DNA of 64,000 nucleotides from Pannonibacter sp. XCT-53 (GTDB lineage: Bacteria > Pseudomonadota > Alphaproteobacteria > Rhizobiales > Stappiaceae): contig NZ_JAABLQ010000001.1 in NCBI RefSeq assembly GCF_009915765.1, positions 3,247,762 to 3,311,761 on the forward strand, in the 5' to 3' direction. How positions within the stretch are numbered: the first letter of the stretch is position 1; every line of letters begins with the position of its first letter. The position numbers and the translations under genes are program-made. Below the pieces are notes generated by a model. It had not been told where the DNA came from. It did no database searches and saw only the letters and a list, made by a program, of their open reading frames with translations. Positions 1 through 8,606 of this stretch are shown one piece after another.

Positions 1-570
1 GGTGGTCTCTTCGGTCACGCCCTGGATGAGGTCGCGCTGCTTGGTGAACCAGCCCGGGTTCTTGGCCATGCGCTTCTTGATCTGGGCAAAGAGGTATTCT
101 TCCTCTTCCGACTTCGGGTGCTCGATCAGGTCGGTCTCGCCGGCCTCGACGCGGGCGCCGAGCAGAATGTAGAGCGTGGCGTCACCGCCGTCGTCGAGGA
201 TCATGTTGGCACCTTCGGGGAAGTCGAAGATGCGGTCGGCATAGTCCCAGTATTCCTCAAGGGTCTCGCCCTTGATGGCAAAGACCGGGATGCCGGCAGC
301 CGCGATGGCGGCAGCGGCCTGGTCCTGGGTCGAGAAGATGTTGCAGGACGCCCAGCGGACTTCGGCGCCGAGGGCGACGAGGGTCTCGATCAGCACGGCC
401 GTCTGGATGGTCATGTGCAGCGAACCGGCGATGCGCGCGCCCTTCAGCGGCTTTGCGGCGCCGAACTCGGCGCGGCAGGCCATCAGGCCCGGCATCTCGG
501 TCTCGGCGATCTCGATCTCGGTGCGGCCCCAGTCGGCGAGCTTGATGTCCTTGACGATGTAATCGGTCAT
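1..570 (-). CDS. ahcY: S-adenosylhomocysteine hydrolase (N-terminal 190 residues; cut by window edge)
   Basis: Cytosolic NAD-dependent enzyme that splits S-adenosylhomocysteine into adenosine and homocysteine, recycling the product of methyl transfers. Translating the minus strand from the ATG at 570 gives an opening [20 protein letters not shown], the substrate-binding segment [11 protein letters not shown] (residues 50-60) and [17 protein letters not shown] (73-89), all typical of AhcY. The frame stays open to base 1, so the C-terminal NAD domain lies outside the window. An AT-rich palindrome about 160 bp upstream is a likely operator. It lies downstream of the HPr gene on the same strand, as in many Hyphomicrobiales. 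Confidence 0.97.
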   Translation of the reverse strand, partial: MTDYIVKDIKLADWGRTEIEIAETEMPGLMACRAEFGAAKPLKGARIAGSLHMTIQTAVLIETLVALGAEVRWASCNIFSTQDQAAAAIAAAGIPVFAIKGETLEEYWDYADRIFDFPEGANMILDDGGDATLYILLGARVEAGETDLIEHPKSEEEEYLFAQIKKRMAKNPGWFTKQRDLIQGVTEETT

Positions 571-726
571 GAAAAGGTCCTGTGTCTGACGGGCGGTCGG
601 CCCGGCGCGGGGCGAGGAAACGCATCTGGCCACAGGACGGGACCGGCCACGACCGGGCCGGGGCATAGGGGCCGCCCTGCAGCAACCGCGGCTCTTATAC
701 CCCGGTCCGGCCGACCCTGCAATTCA

Positions 727-748
727 GATATAAAGCTTTCTTTATATC
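727..748 (-). promoter_or_regulatory. AT-rich perfect palindrome upstream of ahcY, candidate SahR-type operator
   Basis: A 9-bp perfect inverted repeat (GATATAAAG, 4-base loop, CTTTATATC) sits in very GC-rich DNA about 160 bp before ahcY. ArsR-family SahR regulators control ahcY through AT-rich palindromes in many Proteobacteria. The match to that family is inferred from memory of the general motif style and not checked. No SAH riboswitch core was recognised in the 571-760 leader. Confidence 0.5.
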
Positions 749-900
749 CCGCTCGCAAACCTGCGAACGGGGTAAAGGAAGGATGGACGGCCCCGGCGCG
801 GCATCGCAGGCGAGAGGGCTTGTGCAGGACGGCCGGGAATGATCCGGAAAGGTTCCGGCGCCAGGCGGGAAAAGCCCTCGGCCGGCGTACCGGAATACGG

Positions 901-960
901 GCCAGAAACGGGCCCTGAGAACAAGCCAGAGAAGGGGCCAGAGAAGGGGCCAGAAAATGC
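901..960. repeat. Five-unit 12-bp degenerate tandem array
   Basis: Five consecutive 12-bp units fill 901-960: GCCAGAAACGGG, CCCTGAGAACAA, GCCAGAGAAGGG twice, and GCCAGAAAATGC. The array lies in the 401-bp gap between HPr and ahcY. The rest of that gap holds the ahcY palindrome and no gene that I can support. Confidence 0.8.
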
Positions 961-971
961 GGAGGACCGCG

Positions 972-1247
972 TCAGTCTTCCTCGCCGAACCGGTCGGCGA
1001 CCAGGGCCGCGATGGCGGACATTGCCGCCTCGGCGTCATTGCCTTCGACCACCACATGGATGCAGCAGCCCGGCGCGGCGGCAAGCATCATCAGCCCCAT
1101 GATCGAGTTGCCGCCGACGGTCTGCCCGTCCTTGGACACATGCACCTCGGAGGTGAAGGTTTCGACCAGCTTGACCAGCTTGGCGGAGGCACGGGCGTGG
1201 AGGCCACGCTTGTTGACGATGGCAAGGTCCTGTTCAAGTCGCATCAT
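972..1247 (-). CDS. ptsH: HPr-family phosphocarrier protein (NPr type)
   Basis: Small cytosolic phosphocarrier of the PTS-Ntr regulatory phosphorelay. The 91-residue product has the phospho-histidine motif GLHARAS with His17, and the regulatory serine region GGNSIMGLM with Ser48, the residue phosphorylated by HPr kinase. Two adjacent ATG codons (1247 and 1244) could both start. It sits 34 bp after the EIIA-Man gene and near hprK, so carrier, acceptor and kinase are encoded together. No sugar permease components are nearby, which fits a regulatory rather than a transport role. In Rhizobium the equivalent gene is often called ptsO. Confidence 0.95.
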   Translation of the reverse strand: MMRLEQDLAIVNKRGLHARASAKLVKLVETFTSEVHVSKDGQTVGGNSIMGLMMLAAAPGCCIHVVVEGNDAEAAMSAIAALVADRFGEED

Positions 1248-1281
1248 TTAGGAAGGCAGCGTCCCGGATAGCAGCAGCGCG

Positions 1282-1686
1282 TCACACCTGGCCGGAAAGC
1301 ACCTGGCTGGCGACGGAAATGTATTTTTGCCCGGCTTTGCGCGCTTCGTCCACTGCTTCGGGAAGGCTGCGGTCGGCCCGCAGGCTGGCGAGCTTGATCA
1401 GCAGCGGCAGGTTGACGCCGGCGACCACCTCGATGGTCTTGCCGTCCATGACCGAAATGGCGAGATTCGACGGGGTTCCGCCGAACATGTCGGTCAGAAG
1501 GACCACGCCGGCGCCGGTGTTGACGGCCTCCACGGCGGCGAGGATGTCCTGGCGCCGCTGCTCCATGTTGTCTTCGGGCCCGATGCAGATCGTGGCGATC
1601 TGCGTCTGCGGTCCGACCACGTGTTCCAGCGCCGCCTTGAATTCCTCGGCCAGCCGGCCGTGCGTCACGAGTACGAGTCCGATCAT
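1282..1686 (-). CDS. manX: PTS EIIA component, mannose (Man) type
   Basis: Acceptor protein of the PTS-Ntr relay. The ATG at 1686 gives 134 residues, the usual length of an EIIA-Man domain, beginning MIGLVLVTHG with the phosphorylatable His9. The motif LLTDMFGGTPSNLAI follows, as in the family. An in-frame extension upstream to 1953 is low-complexity and was not used. It stands alone without IIB, IIC or IID genes, so it most likely acts as a regulatory output protein as described for ManX in Rhizobium leguminosarum. The 293 bp between it and hprK contain no gene that I can support. Confidence 0.93.
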   Translation of the reverse strand: MIGLVLVTHGRLAEEFKAALEHVVGPQTQIATICIGPEDNMEQRRQDILAAVEAVNTGAGVVLLTDMFGGTPSNLAISVMDGKTIEVVAGVNLPLLIKLASLRADRSLPEAVDEARKAGQKYISVASQVLSGQV

Positions 1687-1979
1687 TCTTGCCCGACCTG
1701 TCACGGTGGCCATCCCGCGCACGGATCTGGTCCGCGCCGGGGATGGCCACCCTTGCATACACCTGACGGTCCCGGAAGGCACGGGGCTCCCCCTCCTGTC
1801 CGGTCCGCCACCTGTGGAACCGCCTCCGGCAGACCCGTCCGGCCTGACATATGAGGGGCGGCTCGCGTTATTCAATCCTTTCAGCCAGCCGCGCCGCCAA
1901 ACCTGACCGGCTCGCCCGCAGACTGCCGCAATGTCGGCAAGCGCGCGGCGCAAAGCAAGTCGTTTTTCGGAGGGCCAGC

Positions 1980-2471
1980 CTACAGCGGGCAGGCCCCCTC
2001 GCCGGCGAGACGCAACAGGGCGTGCCGGACAAGCAGAAGCTGGCGGGGCAGGTCCGCCTCCGGCACCGCCTGACAGGGCAGCTGCACCGGCCCGAAGGGC
2101 ACCGCACAGGCCGCGTCGTCCGGCAGCCGCTCGATCTCGCCGATGGGCCGCAGGTCGATGACGAGATGGATCAGCGCCTGCGTCTCGCGGATGCGGCGGA
2201 TGAGGCCGTGGCCGCGCAGCTCGATGCGTCCCTCCAGGCCGCGCGCCCCTTCCGCGACCAGTCCGGCCGCACCGACCGACAGATGCACGCGGTCATCGCC
2301 GACGAGCGCCGCGAAATGGCCGTTGCGTTCCGCCTCACCCAGCAGGTGAAGGGCAAGGCTCGACTTGCCCGCGCCGGACGGGCCGCGCAGCAGCAGGCCG
2401 AAGCGACCGAGGATCACGGCCGTCGCGTGGTGGCAGGGCCCGTCGGGCGAGGTCAGCCGGGTGTCGGTCAC
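1980..2471 (-). CDS. hprK: HPr kinase/phosphorylase, short alphaproteobacterial form
   Basis: Serine kinase acting on HPr. At 163 residues it corresponds only to the C-terminal kinase domain of the Firmicutes enzyme, the usual form in alphaproteobacteria. The Walker A loop GPSGAGKS is at residues 30-37 and VGDDRVHLS follows in the position of the catalytic acidic region. Translation starts at a GTG (2471) that overlaps the chvG stop codon as GTGA, so the two genes are translationally coupled. Linkage of hprK to chvG-chvI suggests that envelope/acid sensing and PTS-Ntr output are co-expressed. Confidence 0.93.
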   Translation of the reverse strand: MTDTRLTSPDGPCHHATAVILGRFGLLLRGPSGAGKSSLALHLLGEAERNGHFAALVGDDRVHLSVGAAGLVAEGARGLEGRIELRGHGLIRRIRETQALIHLVIDLRPIGEIERLPDDAACAVPFGPVQLPCQAVPEADLPRQLLLVRHALLRLAGEGACPL

Positions 2472-4309
2472 GCTGGCCGACCCGCCGGCAGCGACAGGAC
2501 GAACCGGGCCCCGGTCACCCGGCGCGTGCCGGTCTGCGGATCGGGTTCGGTGCGGTTCTCGGCCGTGATGGTGCCCTTGTGCGCCTCGATGATCTGGCGC
2601 GAAATGGACAGGCCGAGACCGGAATTGTTGCCGAAATCCTCACCGTCAGGACGGTCCGTGTAGAAGCGCTCGAAGATCCGCTCGATCTTCTCGGCCCGGA
2701 TGCCGGGGCCGTCGTCATCCACCGTGACGATGATGCGCGGGCCCTTGCGGCTTGCGCCGATGCGCACGGTGCCGCCCTCCGGCGAGAAGGAGCGGGCATT
2801 GTCGATGAGGTTGTTGATCACCTGGGCGAGGCGGCTGTCGTAGCCCATCATCTCGTAGGGCTTGTCCGGGGCCTTCTCGCCCGGCTTCTCGGGCTTCACG
2901 TCGGCGATGGTGAGGATGACGCGCGGTGCCGTCTCGACGGCGCGCTGGTTGCTCATGTCGGCAACGCCGCGCAACAGGTTCGCCACGTCGAGCACCTCCG
3001 CATTGCCGCGCGACAGCTCCGCATCCAGGCGGGAGGCGTCGGAAATGTCGGTGATCAGGCGGTCGAGCCGGCGCACGTCGTGCTGGATCACCTCCATCAG
3101 CCGGGCGCGCGAGGTGTCCGACTTGGCGAGCGGCAGCGTCTCGACGGCGCTGCGCAGCGAGGTCAGCGGGTTCTTCAGCTCGTGCGCCACGTCGGCGGCA
3201 AAACGCTCGATCGCGTCCATCCGGTTGTAGAGGGCGTTCGTCATGTCGCGGAAGGCCCGCGCCAGATGGCCGATCTCGTCCTGCCGGTCGGAGAAATCGG
3301 GGATCTCGTGGCGCGAGTTGGAGCCCTTGCGCACCCGTTCGGCGGCGGCGGCAAGCCGTCGCACCGGGCCGGCGATGGTCCCGGCGAGCAGCACCGACAT
3401 GATGAACATCACGCCGGCAGCGACCAGGAAGACGCGCATGATGGCGATCCGCTCGGCGCTGACGATGGCGTCGATGTCACCGCCCTGGGTGGAGAGCAGC
3501 AACGTTCCGAGCACCGCGCGGAAGCGCTGGATCGGCACGGCCACGGACACTATCAGCTCGCCGCGCTGCGAGACGCGCACGACGCTGGCCGGCGATCCGT
3601 TCAGGGCGGCTTCCACTTCCGGATAGATCCGCCCGTCGCCGCCACCGGCCTCCTGATAGAGCGGCAGGTCGCCCTGCCGCATCCAGAGCTTCATCGACTG
3701 CCACATGCGGTCGAGCATGCCCACCTCCTCCCCCTCGGGCGGCGGCAGGTCGAACCGCAGGATTTGCGGGCCGGAATAGAGATGGCGGGAATCGAGGATC
3801 AGCAGGCCGTCGGGATCATAGATCCGGGCCCGCGTCTTGGTCGGCGAGATCAGGCGGCGCAGGACCGGGCCGACGCGCTCGGGATTGACCGGAAAGTCCA
3901 GCGAGGTGAGCGAATCCGGTGCCAGCGTCTCGCCGGCCTGCAGTTCGAGAAGCTTTTCCGGGTCGACACTGATGGCACCGGTGTCGACCGTGGCCGAGGC
4001 GGCGATCGCGCCGGCGATGATCTCGCCCTGGGTGAGGAGGCTCTGCACGCGGGCGTCGATGAGGCCGGCGCGGAACTGGTTGAGGTAGAGGATGCCCGAC
4101 ACCAGCGCGATCAGGCCGGCGAGGTTGAGGACCACGATGCGCTTCGTCAGCGAGGAGAAGACGTAGGTGCCCAGGAAGGCCCCCGCCCGCGCCCTCAGCC
4201 GCCGGCGCAGCCGGACACTGCCGAGCCGGCGCAGCGGCGTGGAGCTGCGCTCGCCGGAGCTCTCCGGCGCTGCACCGTCACGGTCGTCGGTCTCAGCCTC
4301 TGTCGTCAT
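2468..4309 (-). CDS. chvG: ChvG/ExoS-type sensor histidine kinase
   Basis: Inner-membrane sensor of the ChvG-ChvI system, which responds to acid and envelope conditions in Rhizobiales. The 613-residue product has a charged N-terminus, a membrane segment at about 59-77, a periplasmic sensor domain, a second membrane segment near 285-305, a HAMP region, the H-box FAADVAHELKNPL with His376, and the ATPase motifs NLIDNARSFSPEGG and DDGPGI. ATG 4309 was preferred over an in-frame GTG six bases upstream. It lies 106 bp after chvI and overlaps hprK by four bases. Confidence 0.96.
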   Translation of the reverse strand: MTTEAETDDRDGAAPESSGERSSTPLRRLGSVRLRRRLRARAGAFLGTYVFSSLTKRIVVLNLAGLIALVSGILYLNQFRAGLIDARVQSLLTQGEIIAGAIAASATVDTGAISVDPEKLLELQAGETLAPDSLTSLDFPVNPERVGPVLRRLISPTKTRARIYDPDGLLILDSRHLYSGPQILRFDLPPPEGEEVGMLDRMWQSMKLWMRQGDLPLYQEAGGGDGRIYPEVEAALNGSPASVVRVSQRGELIVSVAVPIQRFRAVLGTLLLSTQGGDIDAIVSAERIAIMRVFLVAAGVMFIMSVLLAGTIAGPVRRLAAAAERVRKGSNSRHEIPDFSDRQDEIGHLARAFRDMTNALYNRMDAIERFAADVAHELKNPLTSLRSAVETLPLAKSDTSRARLMEVIQHDVRRLDRLITDISDASRLDAELSRGNAEVLDVANLLRGVADMSNQRAVETAPRVILTIADVKPEKPGEKAPDKPYEMMGYDSRLAQVINNLIDNARSFSPEGGTVRIGASRKGPRIIVTVDDDGPGIRAEKIERIFERFYTDRPDGEDFGNNSGLGLSISRQIIEAHKGTITAENRTEPDPQTGTRRVTGARFVLSLPAGRPA

Positions 4310-4415
4310 CGCCACCCGTCGCTGCGGTCACATGGGGACCGCCGGCCGCCAGCCTGCCTGTCCGGACCGGCCCCGGGGTCCTGCCGGGGTGGTGCGGAGC
4401 GGTGCGGCCGGTTCC

Positions 4416-5114
4416 TCACACTTCGCGGAAGCGGTAGCCGACGCCATAGAGCGTCTCGATCATGTCGAAGTCGTCGTCCACCATCTTGAACTTCTTGCGC
4501 AGACGCTTGATGTGGCTGTCGATGGTGCGGTCGTCAACATAGACCTGATCGTCATAGGCCGCGTCCATCAGCGCGTTGCGGCTCTTGACGACCCCCGGAC
4601 GCTGGGCCAGCGCCGACAGGATCAGGAACTCCGTGACGGTCAGGGTCACCGGCTTGCCGTTCCAGGTGCAGGTATGGCGCTCCTGGTCCATGACAAGGAG
4701 GCCGCGCTCCAGCAGCTTGTCCGCATCCTCGCGCGGCGCGGAGGCATCCCGCGGCGAGACGCGGCGCAGCACGGCGCGCACGCGCTCGACCAGCAGGCGC
4801 TGGGAGAACGGCTTCCGGATGAAATCGTCCGCGCCCATCTTGAGGCCGAACAGCTCGTCGATCTCGTCGTCCTTCGACGTCAGGAAGATCACCGGCATGT
4901 CGGAGGTCTGGCGCAGGCGGCGCAGGAGCTCCATGCCGTCCATGCGGGGCATCTTGATGTCGAAGATGGCCAGCGTGGGCGGATCGGTCAGCAGGCCGTC
5001 CAGCGCCGAGGCGCCGTCCGTATAGGTCTGGACGCGGTAGCCCTCGGACTCCAGTGCAATGGACACCGAAGTGAGAATGTTTCGGTCATCGTCGACCAAG
5101 GCAATCGTCGGCAT
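4416..5114 (-). CDS. chvI: ChvI-type OmpR-family response regulator
   Basis: DNA-binding partner of ChvG. From ATG 5114 it is 232 residues: a receiver domain beginning [10 protein letters not shown] with acceptor Asp52 in [10 protein letters not shown] and a conserved Lys in the FLTSKDD motif, then an OmpR-type winged helix with [13 protein letters not shown] and GVGYRF at the end. An in-frame start 36 bases upstream would add 12 residues not seen in the family. It is divergent from pckA across a 456-bp gap. In Agrobacterium and Sinorhizobium pckA is also adjacent to chvI and its expression depends on this system. Confidence 0.96.
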   Translation of the reverse strand: MPTIALVDDDRNILTSVSIALESEGYRVQTYTDGASALDGLLTDPPTLAIFDIKMPRMDGMELLRRLRQTSDMPVIFLTSKDDEIDELFGLKMGADDFIRKPFSQRLLVERVRAVLRRVSPRDASAPREDADKLLERGLLVMDQERHTCTWNGKPVTLTVTEFLILSALAQRPGVVKSRNALMDAAYDDQVYVDDRTIDSHIKRLRKKFKMVDDDFDMIETLYGVGYRFREV

Positions 5115-5320
5115 GATGCGGGTCTTCGTCCTCTGGTCAGTCAAGGTCACATCTCACTTTCAGCGTTTGGCCCCGCAATTGCGCATAAAATAAGGCAATG
5201 CTTCGCCGGTACCAACCGGTAAAGCGTCAAATACAGAGGAACATGCGCGACATCTTCGTTATTCGGCAAAGCTGTGATGCGGGTCACTCGGCGCGCTGCA
5301 GCGCTCCTGTGCACCCCCAG

Positions 5321-5332
5321 TCAATCGATTAA
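5321..5332. promoter_or_regulatory. LacI-like palindrome, first site in the chvI-pckA gap
   Basis: TCAATCGATTAA centred on the palindrome AATCGATT. A second copy of the core lies 91 bp closer to pckA. Even-length palindromes with a central CG are typical of LacI/GalR operators. PckR, a LacI-type regulator, controls pckA in Sinorhizobium meliloti, so a PckR site is the leading idea. The regulator itself is not in the window. Confidence 0.4.
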
Positions 5333-5410
5333 GAAAAGACAAAACAGACTTCGCCACAGTTCTGCTTAAATTTGACCACTGAAATAAATCATGTTTGCAA
5401 GTCTTCGACT

Positions 5411-5424
5411 TTTAATCGATTTAG
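5411..5424. promoter_or_regulatory. LacI-like palindrome, second site in the chvI-pckA gap
   Basis: TTTAATCGATTTAG, sharing the AATCGATT core with 5323-5330. It lies 147 bp before the pckA start and just after a TTGCAA hexamer (5395-5400) that could be a -35 box, so a bound repressor would cover the -10 region. The surrounding 5115-5570 gap is markedly more AT-rich than the flanking genes and contains no gene that I can support. Confidence 0.42.
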
Positions 5425-5570
5425 GATGACGCCTCGCTGAAAGGATCACTTGTTGCGCAATTTCCAATCAACTAGGTTCCGACTGCCGCGGGACTTGGGA
5501 GATGGCGCAAAGGCAAAGGCCGCTCCCCTCGCCGCTTCAGTTCACGTTCTTCGACAGGGATTGCGCGACC

Positions 5571-7181
5571 ATGACAGAGACGGGCGTCAGAAATCCGGCC
5601 TTTGGCCTTGAAACCATCGGGCTGACGGGTGTGTCCGCAATCTACTGGAACCAGAACGAGCCCGCGCTCTACGAGCAGGCGCTGGCCCGCGGCGAGGCCT
5701 GCGTGGCCGCCGGCGGCCCGCTCGTGGCCGACACCGGGCAGCACACCGGCCGCTCGCCGAAGGACAAGTTCGTCGTCGCCGACGCCAACACCGAATCTCA
5801 GGTCTGGTGGGACAACAATGCCCGCATGAGCCGCGCGCATTTCGATGTCCTCCTCGCCGATTTCCTTGAGCACGCCAAGGGCAAGGATCTGTTCGCGCAG
5901 GATCTTTATGGCGGTGCCGACCCGGCCTACCGTCTGCCTGTCCGCGTCTACACCCAGTATGCCTGGCACTCGCTGTTCATCCGCAACCTGCTGATCCGTC
6001 CGCAGGCCGGCGAGCTGGCGACCTTCCAGCCGAAGATGACCATCATCGACCTGCCCAGCTTCCGTGCCGATCCGGCCCGGCATGGCTGCCGCAGCGAGAC
6101 GGTGATTGCCTGTGACCTCACCCGCATGATCGTGCTGATCGGCGGCACGTCCTACGCCGGCGAGATGAAGAAGTCGGTCTTCACCTTCCTCAACTACCTG
6201 CTTCCGCCGCAGGGCGTCATGCCGATGCACTGCTCGGCCAATGTCGGGCGCGACGGCGACACCGCGATCTTCTTCGGCCTGTCGGGCACCGGAAAGACCA
6301 CGCTGTCGGCCGATCCGGAGCGCACGCTGATCGGCGACGACGAGCACGGCTGGGGCAAGGGCGGCGTCTTCAACTTTGAAGGCGGCTGCTACGCCAAGAC
6401 CATCAAGCTGTCGAAGGACGCGGAGCCGGAAATCTATTCCACGACGCAGCGCTTCGGCACCGTCCTGGAGAATGTCGTTCTCGACGAGAACCGCATTCCG
6501 GACTTCGACGACGGCCGCAAGACGGAGAACACCCGGGCGGCCTATCCGATCCACTTCATCTCCAACGCCTCGGACACCGGCATCGCGCCGCAGCCGAAGA
6601 CGATCATCATGCTGACCGCCGATGCCTTCGGTGTCATGCCCCCGATCGCCCGGTTGACCCCGGCCCAGGCCATGTACCATTTCCTGTCCGGCTACACCGC
6701 GAAGGTCGCCGGCACGGAAAAGGGCGTGACCGAGCCGCAGGCCACCTTCTCCACCTGCTTTGGTGCCCCATTCATCCCGCGCCATCCGACCGAATACGGA
6801 AACCTGCTCCGCGACCTGATCGCCGAGCACAAGGTCGACTGCTGGCTGGTGAACACCGGCTGGACCGGCGGGGCCTATGGCACCGGCAGCCGCATGCCGA
6901 TCAAGGCAACCCGCACGCTGCTGCGCGCCGCCCTCGACGGCTCGCTCAAGGATGCAACCTTCCGCACCGACGCCAACTTCGGCTTTGCCGTGCCGGAAGC
7001 GGTGCCGGGCGTCGACAGCGCCATCCTGAACCCGCGCGAGACCTGGGCCGATGCTGCGGCTTATGACGCGCAGGCCAAGCGGCTGGTGCAGATGTTCATC
7101 GACAACTTCGCCAAGTTCGAGGAAGCCGTTGACGGTGCGGTGCGCGATGCCGCCCCGGTGGTGCGCGAAGCGGCCGAGTAA
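5571..7181 (+). CDS. pckA: Phosphoenolpyruvate carboxykinase (ATP)
   Basis: Gluconeogenic enzyme converting oxaloacetate and ATP to phosphoenolpyruvate, CO2 and ADP in the cytosol. Starting at ATG 5571 gives 536 residues, the normal length, beginning [12 protein letters not shown] like rhizobial PckA. Motifs visible are [14 protein letters not shown] near the N-terminus and the kinase loop GLSGTGKTT at residues 236-244, marking the ATP rather than the GTP class. A longer in-frame start at 5502 has its purine-rich stretch only one base before the ATG and adds unmatched residues. The gene ends in a strong intrinsic terminator and is probably controlled by ChvI and by the two LacI-like sites upstream. 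Confidence 0.97.
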   Translation: MTETGVRNPAFGLETIGLTGVSAIYWNQNEPALYEQALARGEACVAAGGPLVADTGQHTGRSPKDKFVVADANTESQVWWDNNARMSRAHFDVLLADFLEHAKGKDLFAQDLYGGADPAYRLPVRVYTQYAWHSLFIRNLLIRPQAGELATFQPKMTIIDLPSFRADPARHGCRSETVIACDLTRMIVLIGGTSYAGEMKKSVFTFLNYLLPPQGVMPMHCSANVGRDGDTAIFFGLSGTGKTTLSADPERTLIGDDEHGWGKGGVFNFEGGCYAKTIKLSKDAEPEIYSTTQRFGTVLENVVLDENRIPDFDDGRKTENTRAAYPIHFISNASDTGIAPQPKTIIMLTADAFGVMPPIARLTPAQAMYHFLSGYTAKVAGTEKGVTEPQATFSTCFGAPFIPRHPTEYGNLLRDLIAEHKVDCWLVNTGWTGGAYGTGSRMPIKATRTLLRAALDGSLKDATFRTDANFGFAVPEAVPGVDSAILNPRETWADAAAYDAQAKRLVQMFIDNFAKFEEAVDGAVRDAAPVVREAAE

Positions 7182-7229
7182 CGCCGATCCCGTTTGGGCC
7201 GCCTGTCCGCCGGCAGGAGGCCCTCCCGC

Positions 7230-7260
7230 AGCGCCCCGGGGCAACCCGGGGCGCTGTTTT
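7230..7260 (+). terminator. Intrinsic terminator of pckA
   Basis: An 11-bp perfect stem (AGCGCCCCGGG / CCCGGGGCGCT) with loop GCAA, followed by GTTTT. It lies 49 bases after the pckA stop. Confidence 0.9.
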
Positions 7261-7346
7261 CATGTCGGGTGGTCACGTGGAGCGCCCCCCTCGCGGATTG
7301 GACGGGGAGCCCGGATAGATCGACGCGCTGACGAAAGCCGCATCGC

Positions 7347-7826
7347 CTAGAAGGGATCGTAACGGTCCTTCTCGGGGACGCAGGTACAAGGCTCATACCC
7401 GGCGTCGAAGGCTTCTTCCGGTGTGGCGAACGAGATCATCTCCTCCGCCGCCGGCCTGACCAGGCCCTTCAGCAGCAGCTTCAGCGTCGGGCACTCCGGA
7501 TCGGTGTGGTAGCGCTGCAGCCCCCGGATCCCGAAGAACCGCTTGTCCTGACGGCTCCTGTAGTAGCGGTCCCAGTAGCTGTAGTCGTAGTGCCCCGAAT
7601 CGAGGCGCCCGTCGCTTGCCATCGCCGACAGACGGCGCTCGCAGTGCGGGCAGAGCCTCAGTCCGGCCTTGTCCTCGGCATCCTCCATGGACTTGAGGGA
7701 GACGAGGTTGTCGGGCCTGCCGGCTGCGGCCAGGAACACGCAGTCCTTGAGATGATAGAAGGCGGCAGCCGGCCCGCTCCTGACCGCCCGGAACTCAAGA
7801 CGTCGCTTGCGTGCCTCGGCCATCAT
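7347..7826 (-). CDS. Unknown protein with two Ada-like metal-binding modules
   Basis: 159 residues of unknown function. The same cysteine/histidine pattern occurs twice: module 1 has YHLKDC with His25 and Cys29, then CPHC at 59-62; module 2 has YHTDPEC with His107 and Cys112, then CTC at 147-149 after the phrase FATPEEAFDAGYEPC. Such H/C...C-x-C patterns with an EEA-x-x-AGY segment resemble the zinc site of Ada N-terminal domains and of related small DNA-end proteins. A tyrosine/arginine-rich linker (80-97) joins them. No enzymatic domain is seen. It overlaps the preceding 53-codon gene by four bases (ATGA), so the two are coupled. Cytosolic; no signal peptide. Confidence 0.8.
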   Translation of the reverse strand: MMAEARKRRLEFRAVRSGPAAAFYHLKDCVFLAAAGRPDNLVSLKSMEDAEDKAGLRLCPHCERRLSAMASDGRLDSGHYDYSYWDRYYRSRQDKRFFGIRGLQRYHTDPECPTLKLLLKGLVRPAAEEMISFATPEEAFDAGYEPCTCVPEKDRYDPF

Positions 7827-7984
7827 TCTGGCGCCGGGTCATAGGAGCCTTCGTGTCCGAAGGCCTTCTTGTTGGCCTTCTTCTGCGCCGCGATGTCCTT
7901 CGCACTGGCCTCGTTTTCGGTCATTTGCGAAATGATCTTGTCGGCCTGCTTCTTCCGACGTTCGTCCATGTCGTCTTCAGCCAT
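7823..7984 (-). CDS. Small charged hypothetical protein (53 residues)
   Basis: Function unknown. From ATG 7984 the product is a very hydrophilic, Lys/Asp/Glu-rich, predicted helical 53-residue protein (MAEDDMDERRKKQADKI at the N-terminus, AAQKKANKKAFGHEG near the end). A clear ribosome binding site (GGGAG, 7 bases upstream) supports this start over an in-frame codon at 8050. The stop overlaps the start of the Ada-like gene as ATGA. No homologous domain recognised. Confidence 0.72.
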   Translation of the reverse strand: MAEDDMDERRKKQADKIISQMTENEASAKDIAAQKKANKKAFGHEGSYDPAPE

Positions 7985-8237
7985 GATCAGCTCCCGTGCC
8001 CCTGAGGCAGCAGACTTGTCCATTGCGGAAGTATTGGTAGCGCGCCGCACGCAACTTGACGTTGACGTGGATCAAGCGACAGCACCGTCATCGCCGGTGA
8101 GCTTGCTTCGCGCCAGAGACTGCGACGTTTGCGACAGTTCGGGCGGGCGCGCACCTCGCCCACTTTCAGCCCCTTGCGAGTGGCTGTATCGTGACCAGGA
8201 CAGCAGGTGCTTGTGTTTTCAGCCCCGTCGGAGAGGT

Positions 8238-8606
8238 ATGGGCGACATGGAGATCAGGGACAGCAGGGACGTTTCCTCCGCGCATCATCTTGACGTCCTG
8301 GCGCTTGCCGAGCGTTGGGTCCGGTCGGGGCGCAGGGTCGCGGTGGCCACGGTCGTCGAGACCTGGGGCTCGGCTCCGCGTCCGGTCGGGTCGCATCTGG
8401 TGATCGATTCGGACGGCAACTTCGAGGGCTCCGTGTCGGGCGGCTGCGTCGAGGGTGCGGTCGTCAGCGAAGCGGCCGATGTGATTGCAAGCGGCAAGCC
8501 GCAGATGCTCGAGTTCGGCGTGGCCGACGAGACCGCCTGGCGCGTCGGCCTGTCCTGCGGCGGGCGCATCCGCGTCTATGTGGAGCCCGTGACCGATGCG
8601 GCTTGA
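8238..8606 (+). CDS. XdhC/CoxI family protein, N-terminal half type
   Basis: Part of the machinery that matures molybdenum hydroxylases (xanthine dehydrogenase/CO dehydrogenase family), by handling sulfurated molybdenum cofactor. The 122-residue product is just the XdhC_CoxI domain, with the characteristic GSAPRPVGSHL and SVSGGCVEGAV motifs. ATG 8238 follows a good GGAGAGG ribosome site. Its 3' end overlaps the next gene by 11 bp, which encodes the Rossmann half normally fused to it in XdhC. The two therefore act together as a split XdhC. No molybdenum hydroxylase structural genes are in the window. Confidence 0.9.
   Translation: MGDMEIRDSRDVSSAHHLDVLALAERWVRSGRRVAVATVVETWGSAPRPVGSHLVIDSDGNFEGSVSGGCVEGAVVSEAADVIASGKPQMLEFGVADETAWRVGLSCGGRIRVYVEPVTDAA

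Noticed and set aside
571..760. Possible SAH riboswitch in the ahcY leader
   Set aside because: I could not identify the conserved SAH-riboswitch core; the palindrome is a better explanation for control.
5472..5570. Upstream in-frame start for pckA at 5502
   Set aside because: Purine-rich stretch only one base from the ATG and 23 extra residues not found in PckA; ATG 5571 matches the family.
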